Source of the DNA: Abditibacteriaceae bacterium
GTDB taxonomy: Bacteria; Armatimonadota; Abditibacteriia; Abditibacteriales; Abditibacteriaceae
Length of the DNA: 62,015 bases
Assembly: GCA_019239895.1 (NCBI GenBank)
Contig: JAFAZH010000051.1
Coordinates: 1 to 62,015 of the forward strand
Reading direction: 5' to 3'
Made by a program: the position numbers and the translations under genes. How positions within the stretch are numbered: the stretch's first letter is position 1; every line of letters starts with the position of its first letter. Below are positions 41,414-49,722 of this stretch, one piece after another. Below the pieces are notes generated by a model. The model saw only the letters and a program-made list of their open reading frames with translations. It searched no databases and was not told the origin of the DNA.

Positions 41414-42532
41414 ATGATGCTTGAAAAAATGCGGTCTAAAAACAATCTGGCGGGGGCCAAATTCCTGATCGTGGATGATGAACTGGTTAACATTCGCGTG
41501 TTAGAACGGCTGTTGGAAGAACAGAACTGTCTCCAGGTTAGGAGTACCACTGATCCGTGCGAAGCTCTGCCGCTCTATCTTGAGTTCTGTCCCGATATTA
41601 TTCTCTTAGACCTGATGATGCCGGTGTTGGATGGTTTCGGAGTCATGGATCAGCTTAAAGGGGCCATCCCACCGGAAACCTACCTTCCTGTCCTGGTTCT
41701 CACCGCCGACATCAGTCCACAAACCAAGCGGCAGGCGTTGGCGGCGGGGGCCAAGGATTTTCTAACGAAGCCATTTGATTCTACAGAACTGCTGCTGCGC
41801 ATCGGGAACTTACTGGAGACACGATTTTTTTACTTACAGTTACAAGATAAAAACCTGCAATTGCAAGATCACAACCAGAGCCTCGCGCAAAAGGTGCATG
41901 AGCGCACCTGCGAACTGGAAGCCGCCCATAGCAAAATCCTCAAGCATATGCGCGAAGTGGAGGAGTCTCAAATCGAAGTTCTTGACCGTCTCGCGCGGGC
42001 GGCTGAGTTTCGAGACGATGATACCCAACAACATACGCAGCGAGTCGCCCTGGCGGCGGCGCTCCTGGCGAAAAAACTGGGGTTGCCCCAGGATCAAATC
42101 AGTTTGATTCAGCGGGCGGCCCTCCTGCACGATGTGGGCAAAATCGGCGTTTCCGATCTTATCTTGCTGAAATCCGGTAAGCTAACCGACGAAGAGATAG
42201 AGACCATGAAGACGCACGCTCAAGTCGGGGCAGCACTCCTGGCGGGCGGACGCTCGGAACTGGTACAAATGGCGGAGCGCATCGCCCGCACCCATCACGA
42301 GCGTTGGGACGGCTCTGGCTACCCAAATGGACTTAAGGCAGAAGCCATCCCGGTGGAGGGTCGTATTCTCGCCATTGTAGATGTTTTTGATGCTCTAACT
42401 CATGACCGCCCCTACAAAAAAGCCTGGCCTGTCGCAGAAGCGTTAGCTGAGATCACACGCCAGAGCGGACGGCACTTCGACCCGCACATGGTGGCAGCGT
42501 TTTTATCCTTACCGCACGACATCTTAGTCTGA
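41414..42532 (+). CDS. Response regulator with HD-GYP domain
   Basis: This 372-residue protein (ATG 41414; an upstream TTG at 41399 overlaps the kinase stop) has a receiver domain with acidic pair FLIVDDELVNIRVLERLL, phospho-acceptor in PDIILLDLMMPVLDGFG and DFLTKPFDS. A coiled linker (KVHERTCELEAAHSKILK) and an HD-GYP domain follow: QQHTQRVALAAALLA, ALLHDVGKIGVSD, HHERWDGSGYPNGL and DALTHDRPYKKAW. HD-GYP domains hydrolyse cyclic di-GMP. It is the probable output of the kinase encoded directly upstream. Confidence 0.93.
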   Translation: MMLEKMRSKNNLAGAKFLIVDDELVNIRVLERLLEEQNCLQVRSTTDPCEALPLYLEFCPDIILLDLMMPVLDGFGVMDQLKGAIPPETYLPVLVLTADISPQTKRQALAAGAKDFLTKPFDSTELLLRIGNLLETRFFYLQLQDKNLQLQDHNQSLAQKVHERTCELEAAHSKILKHMREVEESQIEVLDRLARAAEFRDDDTQQHTQRVALAAALLAKKLGLPQDQISLIQRAALLHDVGKIGVSDLILLKSGKLTDEEIETMKTHAQVGAALLAGGRSELVQMAERIARTHHERWDGSGYPNGLKAEAIPVEGRILAIVDVFDALTHDRPYKKAWPVAEALAEITRQSGRHFDPHMVAAFLSLPHDILV

Positions 42533-42704
42533 GGTTACCGGAAGGCTTGAGTTAATTCAAACGCAGGCGCACTCCCGAAAGCAACCTGCTCCTCGCACTT
42601 TCCCAATGCTTAATCCGGGCAGCCATGACCTCAATGGACTCGCTGTTCCCTTGATGGCCTCGCCATCACCAAACTTTGCACCTGCAAATAGGATGGTTTC
42701 ACTA

Positions 42705-42733
42705 TTGACAATGAAATCGAGGTACTTTATAAT
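42705..42733 (+). promoter_or_regulatory. Consensus sigma70 promoter of the retron RNA
   Basis: TTGACA (42705-42710), a spacer of exactly 17 bases and TATAAT (42728-42733) match the consensus at all twelve positions. The expected start, about seven bases further on, falls at about 42740, directly before the a1 segment of the retron RNA. Confidence 0.85.
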
Positions 42734-42739
42734 ATATGC

Positions 42740-42990
42740 CACCTTAGCACCTTGAGGCAGCTCATTTCCGGCAATTTGTCCCCGGCGTTTCGCCGTGGCC
42801 GTCGTATCGCTCGTCATCCTTCACGGGCCGCCAGTGTGATTTCACCCGCTGCGCACCGGTAGGTTGCTTGATTTCCCGCTGAAGCAGCGTAGCTCAGGCC
42901 ATCAAGCAACCTACCGGTGCGCAGCGGGTTACAGTGACTGGCGCCCGTCCCCTCTGTTTAGCGGCAATGTAGATGCTTCAAGGTGTTAGA
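42740..42990 (+). ncRNA. Retron msr-msd RNA (candidate)
   Basis: All parts of a retron RNA are present in order. a1 (42744-42759, TTAGCACCTTGAGGCA) pairs along all 16 positions, counting three G-U pairs, with a2 (42974-42989, TGCTTCAAGGTGTTAG). Directly after a1 comes AGC (42759-42761), whose G fits the branching guanosine. A msr hairpin CGGCG-TTT-CGCCG (42783-42795) carries the UUU loop typical of retron RNAs. The msd is a perfect 28-bp stem (42845-42872 with 42901-42928), capped by a 28-nt loop with an inner CGCTG-AAG-CAGCG hairpin and closed below by CGCCAGT/ACTGGCG (42829-42835, 42937-42943). The RT gene lies third in the operon downstream. Confidence 0.85.
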
Positions 42991-43011
42991 GTTTTCCCTG
43001 TTTTCTCGCCT

Positions 43012-45786
43012 ATGTCTGTTGCTGACATCCTCTCTCTGGTCGAGAAGTTCCCTCACTGCACCGTCGCCGAACGCGGTGAGCTAATCACTTTCGCGCGTGC
43101 CACGCCGTTGCACTATGGCGCGTGGAAGCCTTTTAAACAACTGCTCAAAAAAGCGGAAGCCGCACTCCATGCTGGCAACCCCGATGTAGATTTGTTGGGC
43201 GTATTGCTGAACCGCATTGATAGCGCTGCTTTCACGCATTCGACCACGCGCTGGAAAGCCGTCGAAGCCACCACAGCTCTCGGCAAAACGCAGACGGTGC
43301 GAGGCAACGGCTTCACCTACACCGTCGGCGGGCGTCGGAGTTGGGAGTATCAGGGGTGGCGTCTTGTCGTAAGCAGTAGTGGAGCGCCAGGCGGCATTAT
43401 CGGGGCGTTGCGTAGCGCGTTAGGCTTGACTCCTCAAAGTAGCGCCCCGGCCAACGAGGTCATCGCCTTTGATTTCGACGCGCGTTCCTACATCTACGAA
43501 GTCAGAAGTGTATCGCTCCTTGAGGGCAATTTGAAGATTGTTTGCGGCCCTTCGTGGCGCGGAGGAGCGGATCGTGACACCACCTTTGTGGTAGATGTTT
43601 CTGATCCTAAGTTTATCCACCTGCGCGAAGCCGGGCCAAAAACCCCGACGCTGCAATATATGAAGCGCCGTGCCCGTCGCATCTTGCGCCAACTCAGCCA
43701 AAGCAATGCTGAACTTTACTTGCAGCTTGCCCTTCAACTGTTACGCGAACACGCCGACCAGCCCTTAGTCCCAGCTTTGAACTGGGCGGCGATGGATGTT
43801 TTATTCGCCAACAGCGTGCGCTGGCAGCAACCGCAGGCGGGGCGCGGGCCGTATCAGCGAAGCGGCGGGGCGTTTGTGCTCAAGCGGCGGGAAGAACGCG
43901 CGCCGGAAATTTGGGACGCGCATCTTGAATTTGCGCGTGAACTGTTGGCGCGCCGTGATGTGCCGCTCGAAGCCAACGAAACCGCACTCAGGATACTGCG
44001 GACACGAGACGAGCCTGGCACCAGCCAAAGACTTGAACGCGCCCAGTTGGAGCGTTTTCTCGCCAGCGGGTTGCCGCTGTTACAACATTTGGCGACGCAG
44101 CAATTAGCCGGGTTAGAGCAAAGTGGCGAGCGTCTCGATGGCGCGACGTGGGCACGCTTGATTTTGTTGGCCGGGGGCCGCACCCGCCGCGCCTTGAACG
44201 AGGTTTCTCGTGCGCCGCACGATGCAGTGTGGAGCGAGCAAGCGGCACAGACACTCAGCATCGCCTTGGAGAAGGACGCGCGGACGAAACAACGCCGGGC
44301 CGCGCATTTACTGGTCGAACGTTTTAGGGAGCGCATCAGTGACGATGTGTTGTGGCGCAATCTGGCCACCTTCGCTGACACGCATGGGGCCACCCGCACC
44401 TGGGTATTGGGTCGGGTACATGACAGCGCACAACTGGGTGAGTTGGCGCACCTCCGCGAAATTGCCCTCCTACGTCCCGACTTGCGCGCAATGGTACTGC
44501 GCGCTTTTAGCGAAGCCGCAGCCCACGCCGCGCCCAGCGCGGATCAATCGCTGCCCTTGGTCACTGGCAACGACCAGGATTTGAATGCCACCGGGTGGCA
44601 GTTCCTCGCGGCCACGGCCATGACGCGCGATGTGGCGCGTGAGCTATGGTGGCGCGTGTGGAGTTCTTCCGCGTTTTTTACCCCGGCAATGCACGCGACA
44701 GCGGCGCAAAGTGAGGGGGCCTTGCAGCTCTTCGAGCGCGCCGATTTTTCCATTACGGGGCTTGAACCCGCGTTCGAGAAGGCTCCGGCCTTCTTTAGCA
44801 GCCTGTCACCGGCCTTCTTTGCGGCAGTGTTGCGGCGTGTATCGCCTGCGACGCAAGTCGAACGCGCCTTAGCCGCCACTGACGACCAATGGTTAGCCGC
44901 ACGCACAGTGCTGTTACAAACGCTGCAAAATCCTGCGCTGCTTGGCACTTTCTGGAAGCGCGTGCTCGAACGCATTACGGCGGGTGTGGACGAAGCCCTC
45001 AGCCATCGCATTTTAGACGATTGGCAAATTGCCGCCACGCTGGAGCGTCTGCCAAAAGCCGACATCACTGATTTATTGACGGGCACCACGCCAGCGCATG
45101 AGCCGTATCTCGTGCGCTGGCTGGACGCTAATGCGTCTCAGTTGGAACGCTCCGACGCGGCGCTCCTCGCGGCGGCGACGCATCCCTCCGGGGCGATCCG
45201 GGAGCGCGGTCTGGCGCGCGTGCGTGCGGTGGGCCTTGATTTGCCCCTCGCGCTGCGCCTGATGGAATCCGGTTTGCCGCAGCCTTTTGATTTAGCGCGC
45301 ACCTGGTTTGCAACCAATGAGGAACTGGATGTGGCAGAGCGCGCCCTCGCGTTGTGTGACAGCCCGGACGCCCATGTGCGACGCTTTGGCCGCGAATTTC
45401 TGGAAGCCCACGGTGAACACGCTCTCAATGCCAATGTGTTGCGCAAACTCGCCGAGAACGCTGATCCGGTTATGCAGGCATGGCTGGCCGAACACCTGTG
45501 GCGTAACCACAGAGGCATTGCGGTGCCAGCCTTTGACCGTGCCATGCTACGCACGCGAGGCCGCGCTCGACGCGCCAAGGAAGCAGTCAAAAAGCGTCGT
45601 GACCTGACGACCACAACAGTAGGGCAATCCTCCGCAGCAGGGCCGCCCTCGACTGAAGATATTGCGGCGCTGCTAGACATGGCACGCAGCCGGACGCCGC
45701 GTGACCGTGAATGGGCCTTGCAGCAGTTAGCTCAAGCGGCGCTGACAGGGCAAGAGATTGAAGGTGTGGCCGTGCGGCAAGTTTAA
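43012..45786 (+). CDS. Retron-associated ARM/HEAT-repeat protein
   Basis: This 924-residue cytoplasmic protein is built almost wholly of helix pairs. Examples are SRILDDWQ-like DEALSHRILDDWQIAATLER, HPSGAIRERGLARVRAVGLD, SPDAHVRRFGREFLEAHGEH and NADPVMQAWLAEHLWR, which are typical of ARM/HEAT solenoids. The first 250 residues differ: a helical start, then a beta-rich piece with FTYTVGGRRSWEYQGWRLVV. The open frame begins earlier, at 42973, but that ATG lies inside the a2 arm of the retron RNA, so the ATG at 43012 is chosen. With the SWIM protein and RT downstream this matches the ARM component of type XIII retrons. Its action is unknown; the solenoid probably binds the RT-DNA complex or a target. 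Confidence 0.8.
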   Translation: MSVADILSLVEKFPHCTVAERGELITFARATPLHYGAWKPFKQLLKKAEAALHAGNPDVDLLGVLLNRIDSAAFTHSTTRWKAVEATTALGKTQTVRGNGFTYTVGGRRSWEYQGWRLVVSSSGAPGGIIGALRSALGLTPQSSAPANEVIAFDFDARSYIYEVRSVSLLEGNLKIVCGPSWRGGADRDTTFVVDVSDPKFIHLREAGPKTPTLQYMKRRARRILRQLSQSNAELYLQLALQLLREHADQPLVPALNWAAMDVLFANSVRWQQPQAGRGPYQRSGGAFVLKRREERAPEIWDAHLEFARELLARRDVPLEANETALRILRTRDEPGTSQRLERAQLERFLASGLPLLQHLATQQLAGLEQSGERLDGATWARLILLAGGRTRRALNEVSRAPHDAVWSEQAAQTLSIALEKDARTKQRRAAHLLVERFRERISDDVLWRNLATFADTHGATRTWVLGRVHDSAQLGELAHLREIALLRPDLRAMVLRAFSEAAAHAAPSADQSLPLVTGNDQDLNATGWQFLAATAMTRDVARELWWRVWSSSAFFTPAMHATAAQSEGALQLFERADFSITGLEPAFEKAPAFFSSLSPAFFAAVLRRVSPATQVERALAATDDQWLAARTVLLQTLQNPALLGTFWKRVLERITAGVDEALSHRILDDWQIAATLERLPKADITDLLTGTTPAHEPYLVRWLDANASQLERSDAALLAAATHPSGAIRERGLARVRAVGLDLPLALRLMESGLPQPFDLARTWFATNEELDVAERALALCDSPDAHVRRFGREFLEAHGEHALNANVLRKLAENADPVMQAWLAEHLWRNHRGIAVPAFDRAMLRTRGRARRAKEAVKKRRDLTTTTVGQSSAAGPPSTEDIAALLDMARSRTPRDREWALQQLAQAALTGQEIEGVAVRQV

Positions 45787-45874
45787 GCAAGTTGCTGCTT
45801 GTGCCCCGGTGACGGAAGTCGCGGACAACAGCGGCACAAAGTCCACCGGCGCGGACTATGAAGCGCAACTCTGG

Positions 45875-45892
45875 AGCCTCCGTAGGGAGGCT
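45875..45892 (+). repeat. Hairpin between the ARM and WHSWIM genes
   Basis: AGCCTCC-gtag-GGAGGCT forms a seven-bp hairpin in the 165-base gap. No U tract follows, so it is more likely a message processing or stability element than a terminator. Confidence 0.35.
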
Positions 45893-45954
45893 TGGCGCTG
45901 TTGTTGCCGTGGCTTTAGCCGCCCGGCACTCTATGCACCCAATGGAGGTAAATG

Positions 45955-47994
45955 ATGGAAATGACACTGGCTTACGCGCGTCCCAGTAGCGTTAGCAGCG
46001 ACGCGAGCGGGATGAAATTTGCGATGTCAGGCGAAACGTCACGCCCGCCAGTTGCTTTGCAGGCAATGGTTGGCGATAGCCTCAGCTACGCCCGCGCCAT
46101 GCTCGCGCTGCACAACGTGGTGGTCAGCGACTTGCGTTTTCAACCCCAGGATCACACGGCTTATCAACAATGGGTGCAAGATCAATATTGGGTCGAGGCC
46201 GGGCCGCAGATACAAGCCTTGCGCGAGCAATTTGAGCGTGACAAGGCCGATTCGACGCGCCTCAAGAATGAGTTGCAGGAGTTGTTGGCGCAACGCGCGG
46301 CGATGACACGCGAGTGCCAGCCCATCATTAAGCGTCTCGTGGAAATCGAAGCCTATGCGTGGTGGGAATCCAACTTCTGGCAGATGCGCCGCGACCTTTA
46401 TACGCCTTTAGTTCACAAATACGGAGCGGAAGCTCTGGGTGCATTGCGGCCTTGCGATCCAGTGGTCTCCGTGCATCCCGACTGCGTGATTTTCGAGGTA
46501 TTCTCTTTTGATGAATCAAGCTATGGGCGCGTGACGGTGCCGATGGAAAAGCTCGAAACCTTTGGTGATGTGCAATATGGCACGACGAATGTGGATTTCT
46601 CCATTCGTCTGGCCGATGAATTCAAGCGGGTGCGGAGTTATCGTCCGTCGTGGATTCAGGTTGAGCCAGGCGGCGTCTCGATGCAGACCAGTGCGGGCGC
46701 GCAATTCGAGAAGAAAATAGACCTCCCCCCGACGTGGGTGCGCGGTTTTTTGCAGGTACAGTCGGCTTCGGCCTTACCCGGCGTTGAAGTGGAACTCTCC
46801 TCTGGCCTGGTGGCTGATTTGTTGTTGCAGTTGCAGCAGCAGCGCGAAAAGAAGGGGCCGCGCTCGTTGCGCTTTCGGCTCACGCCAGGACAAAAGCCCT
46901 CGGTTGAAATTGAGCCGTGGGGCGTGGTTTTGCAGGAACCAAACTTCGTCTGGAATGGCGCGGAGGCGCAGGAAATTCGCATCTGGGGGCGACGGCGTTT
47001 GTTCTTTTTTGAATCGCTGCTGCCGCACGCCGAGCGGGTGCGCGTCAAACTGCTGGGCAGCGGAATGCCATCGTATTGGAGCATTGAGCAGGAGGGCCAT
47101 CGTTTTGACCTGGGATTATCGGGCTGGACACAAAACGACTGGTCTAAAGCCGCGCGCTTCGATGTGATGGCGGCTCCGGCACCGGTGGCAGCAGGCGATG
47201 TTGAAAAGACATTCCGCGTGCTTGAGGAGTGGCGGATGCTCACACCCGAAGAAGCCGCCGATTCCACGAGTCTACCGCGCGTTACCGCCACCGCCACATT
47301 GCAGCAACTCTGTCGTGAAGGCCGCGCTATGTTCGACTTCACCACTGGCGTCTTTCGCTGCCGCCAGTTGCTGCCGTTTCCCGCGCCGCAAGACGAAAGT
47401 GATGTGCGGACGCGCCATGCGACCCGTCTGGTTCAAGAGGGCCAGGTGAAAGTCCGCGCTGTGCGAGCCGAGGATGCTTCCGAGTTTCTGGAACGCTTCA
47501 TCGCAGCGGGCGCGCGTTTATTCGAGGCGGAGGTTAAGACCGAAGGCGGCACCTTCGAGCCGACGGTGGGCTTGGACGCCGACGGACGGGCCACTTTTGC
47601 ACAATGCACTTGTGGCTTCTATCGGCAGAACAAGCTGCGGCGCGGGCCGTGCGCGCACATTTTGGCGGCCAGTGTCGTCGCCGCGACGACGGGCGGCGCG
47701 AACCTCACCGCTGACCGCTTCAAGGATCAGACGTGGGTGTTCACCGGGGCCTTGACCTTGTTCACTCGTGAGCAAGCCGAGTCTCTTATTGAACAGGGTG
47801 GCGGCACGGCGGCTGGCAGTGTCAGCCACAAAACTAACTTTCTTGTGGCGGGCGAGCGCGCCGGATCGAAACTCGCCAAAGCGCGCGAACTGGGCATCTC
47901 CATTTTAACCGAAGCCGAGTTCAAAGCGATTCTGGATGGTAAGGCCGCGCCATCAGGGGCTACCACATCAGGGGCTACCACCACGGCACAATAA
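45955..47994 (+). CDS. Retron-associated winged-helix/SWIM protein with C-terminal BRCT domain
   Basis: From ATG 45955 (GGAGG seven bases upstream; another ATG at 45952) this is 679 residues. The first 420 are mixed helix/strand with an early charged helix (LREQFERDKADSTRLKNELQ). About residues 420-480 look like a winged helix (LEEWRMLTPEEAADSTSLPR, LQQLCREGRAMFDFTTGVFR). The SWIM zinc motif follows: CTCGFYRQN...GPCAHILA, that is CxCx(12)CxH at about C551, C553, C566, H568. Residues about 590-662 form a BRCT domain (WVFTGALTLFTREQAESLI, HKTNFLVAGERAGSKLAKAR, ELGISILTEAEF), which in DNA repair proteins binds DNA ends or phosphopeptides. The pair WH+SWIM is the second known component of type XIII retrons. 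The short tail repeats TTSGATTSGATT-like residues. Confidence 0.82.
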   Translation: MEMTLAYARPSSVSSDASGMKFAMSGETSRPPVALQAMVGDSLSYARAMLALHNVVVSDLRFQPQDHTAYQQWVQDQYWVEAGPQIQALREQFERDKADSTRLKNELQELLAQRAAMTRECQPIIKRLVEIEAYAWWESNFWQMRRDLYTPLVHKYGAEALGALRPCDPVVSVHPDCVIFEVFSFDESSYGRVTVPMEKLETFGDVQYGTTNVDFSIRLADEFKRVRSYRPSWIQVEPGGVSMQTSAGAQFEKKIDLPPTWVRGFLQVQSASALPGVEVELSSGLVADLLLQLQQQREKKGPRSLRFRLTPGQKPSVEIEPWGVVLQEPNFVWNGAEAQEIRIWGRRRLFFFESLLPHAERVRVKLLGSGMPSYWSIEQEGHRFDLGLSGWTQNDWSKAARFDVMAAPAPVAAGDVEKTFRVLEEWRMLTPEEAADSTSLPRVTATATLQQLCREGRAMFDFTTGVFRCRQLLPFPAPQDESDVRTRHATRLVQEGQVKVRAVRAEDASEFLERFIAAGARLFEAEVKTEGGTFEPTVGLDADGRATFAQCTCGFYRQNKLRRGPCAHILAASVVAATTGGANLTADRFKDQTWVFTGALTLFTREQAESLIEQGGGTAAGSVSHKTNFLVAGERAGSKLAKARELGISILTEAEFKAILDGKAAPSGATTSGATTTAQ

Positions 47995-48013
47995 ACATTC
48001 CTAAAACATTCCT

Positions 48014-49543
48014 ATGGCAGCAGAAACTCCCCCCTCCGTGCCGGAAAACGACCTGTTCCCCAAAGACTGGCGCCAGCAGGTCAAACTTTATGGCGGGCGC
48101 AAAGGCTTCATTCGCAAGGAGTTGAAGCGGTTGGGGTTCTGGCCCCCCGCGCCTGGCTCAAAATATAAGCACGTCACCGCGTCCGAAGAAGCTGAACTTG
48201 AACAGCTCTATAACCAGTTGATTGAGTTGCGCGCTCCCCTGTTAGAGCAGCTTGATGCGGTGGATGCGCGCATTCGGGACGCGAAAAAGCAATTAGGGAA
48301 CATCGGCAATGAAGCGATTTTAGCAAAAAAAATCGAAACCCTGATTGCCGAGATTCGCCTGAAGCGCATTGAGCGTGTGCGTCAGGAACGCGCCGCTCGT
48401 AAAGCGCAACGCGCCGAGGCCGCCGCCGCGAAAGCGCAAAAAGATAAGGCTTGGCGGGCAGCCACCCTACCCCACCTGGGACGCGCGGTTTCCGCTGGCT
48501 TGAGCTATGCAGGCGGCGATGAGGACAAGCTGGGTGCGCAGGGGTTGCCCAATTTGAGCAGTGCTGGGGAAGTCGCGGCGGCGATGGGAATTACGACGGC
48601 GCAACTGGCGTGGCTGACCTATCATCGCGGCGCGGCGGCGCTCGATCATTACCAACACTTCACGATCCCCAAAAAGAGTGGCGGCAGGCGCGCGATTTCG
48701 TCACCCAAAGCCAAGTTGCGCGAGGCGCAAAGCTGGCTCTTGGAAAATGTCCTGGAAAAAATTGCGGTGCATGAAGCCGCAATGGCTTTTCGGCCAGCAC
48801 TCAACATCGCGCACAACGCGGCGCGTCATGCGGGCGCCAGCGTCATTGTGCGTCTTGATCTTAAGGACTTCTTTCCCTCCATTACTTTCAAGCGCGTCAA
48901 GCGCATGTTCCAACGCCTGGGGTTCAATGAAGGCGTAGCCACGCTCTTCGCGCTGTTAGCAACGGAAGCGCCGCGTGTGCAATTGACCTTAGATGGCCAG
49001 CAGCACTTCGTGGCCGTGACGGAGCGATTTCTGCCCCAGGGAGCCTGCACCAGCCCCGCCATCACCAACATCTTGTGCCGCAGCCTTGATGCGCGCCTGA
49101 GCGGCGCGGCGTGCAAGCTCGGCTTCACTTATACACGCTACGCCGATGATCTGGTTTTCTCCGCGCGCGGCGATAAATTGAAGGGGATTGCCATGCGCGA
49201 GTTGGCAACAAAGATCATTGCCGATGAAAAGTTCGTCGTCAACGAGGCGAAAACCGCCGTGCTGCGCCCGCACTCGCGCCAGACCGTGACGGGGCTTGTG
49301 GTAAATGCGCAAAGCACAGGGGAGGGGACGGGGACACCCCGCGTTTCACGCCGTGACATCCGCAACTTCCGCGCATTTTTGCATCAGTATGAACTGCGCG
49401 GACGTGAAGCGATGACAGAGCAGCGGGGACAAGATGCGCTCTCCTATGCGCGCGGCTATCTATCCTTTGTGCATATGGTATCACCGGCGCAAGCAGCGGC
49501 GCTACAGCAAAAGCACCCCTGGCTGGAACGCTATACATTGTGA
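48014..49543 (+). CDS. Retron reverse transcriptase
   Basis: This 509-residue protein has an extra N-terminal 145 residues with a long Glu/Lys/Arg coiled coil (about 55-145), followed by a complete retron RT. It shows RT motifs in order: IPKKSGGRRAISSPKAKL, the retron-specific NAxxH (NAARH 268-272), VIVRLDLKDFFPSIT with catalytic D282, FLPQGACTSPAITNILCRSL, YTRYADDLVFSA with YADD 376-379, and the retron-specific VTG (425-427). Retron RTs prime from the 2' hydroxyl of a guanosine in the msr RNA and copy msd into DNA. It follows the SWIM gene by 19 bases. The matching RNA is 5 kb upstream at the operon start. NAxxH and VTG distinguish it from group II intron and DGR enzymes. Confidence 0.93.
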   Translation: MAAETPPSVPENDLFPKDWRQQVKLYGGRKGFIRKELKRLGFWPPAPGSKYKHVTASEEAELEQLYNQLIELRAPLLEQLDAVDARIRDAKKQLGNIGNEAILAKKIETLIAEIRLKRIERVRQERAARKAQRAEAAAAKAQKDKAWRAATLPHLGRAVSAGLSYAGGDEDKLGAQGLPNLSSAGEVAAAMGITTAQLAWLTYHRGAAALDHYQHFTIPKKSGGRRAISSPKAKLREAQSWLLENVLEKIAVHEAAMAFRPALNIAHNAARHAGASVIVRLDLKDFFPSITFKRVKRMFQRLGFNEGVATLFALLATEAPRVQLTLDGQQHFVAVTERFLPQGACTSPAITNILCRSLDARLSGAACKLGFTYTRYADDLVFSARGDKLKGIAMRELATKIIADEKFVVNEAKTAVLRPHSRQTVTGLVVNAQSTGEGTGTPRVSRRDIRNFRAFLHQYELRGREAMTEQRGQDALSYARGYLSFVHMVSPAQAAALQQKHPWLERYTL

Positions 49544-49625
49544 TCCAAAAGACGACCGACCCATACGATAAGCGGTATATCCATAATGGAGTAGGATAGC
49601 TTGGTTCGCGTTGTGGCACAATATG

Positions 49626-49655
49626 TTGACTTTGGGTAGGGCCGTTAGTAGACTC
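49626..49655 (+). promoter_or_regulatory. Possible promoter of the DUF1592-DUF1552 pair
   Basis: TTGACT, 17 bases and TAGACT lie about 70 bases before the DUF1592 gene. The -35 is good and the -10 weak. No other promoter candidate stands out in the gap after the retron operon. Confidence 0.25.
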
Positions 49656-49722
49656 CCTTGCAGTCGTGACGCTGTGCTACTCAGTGGCACGACGTTGAGC
49701 TATCTCTCCTTTCTCCAAAGCC

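Noticed and set aside
42557..42817. 86-codon minus-strand frame across the retron promoter and msr region
   Set aside because: It runs antisense through a consensus promoter and the structured RNA, has no family match and no ribosome binding site. The RNA explains the sequence better.
42973..43011. Longer N-terminus of the ARM protein starting at 42973
   Set aside because: This ATG is part of the a2 arm that pairs with a1. The next in-frame ATG at 43012 avoids the RNA and gives a normal start.
43854..45680. Long minus-strand frames of about 180 codons inside the ARM gene
   Set aside because: They are Ser/Arg-rich mirror frames caused by the GC-biased codons of the real gene, without motifs.
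45758..45955. 65-codon frame between ARM and WHSWIM, with GADYEAQLW resembling the start of HsdM methylases
   Set aside because: Only about ten residues resemble HsdM; the rest (WRCCCRGFSRP) does not, and the frame overlaps both neighbours. Treated as chance.
46656..47345. 229-codon minus-strand frame inside the WHSWIM gene
   Set aside because: Same shadow effect; composition rich in Ser, Arg, Cys and Pro and no recognisable domain.
48014..49543. RT as a group II intron or diversity-generating enzyme
   Set aside because: No maturase, endonuclease, template/variable repeat pair or intron ends are nearby, and NAxxH plus VTG are retron-specific.
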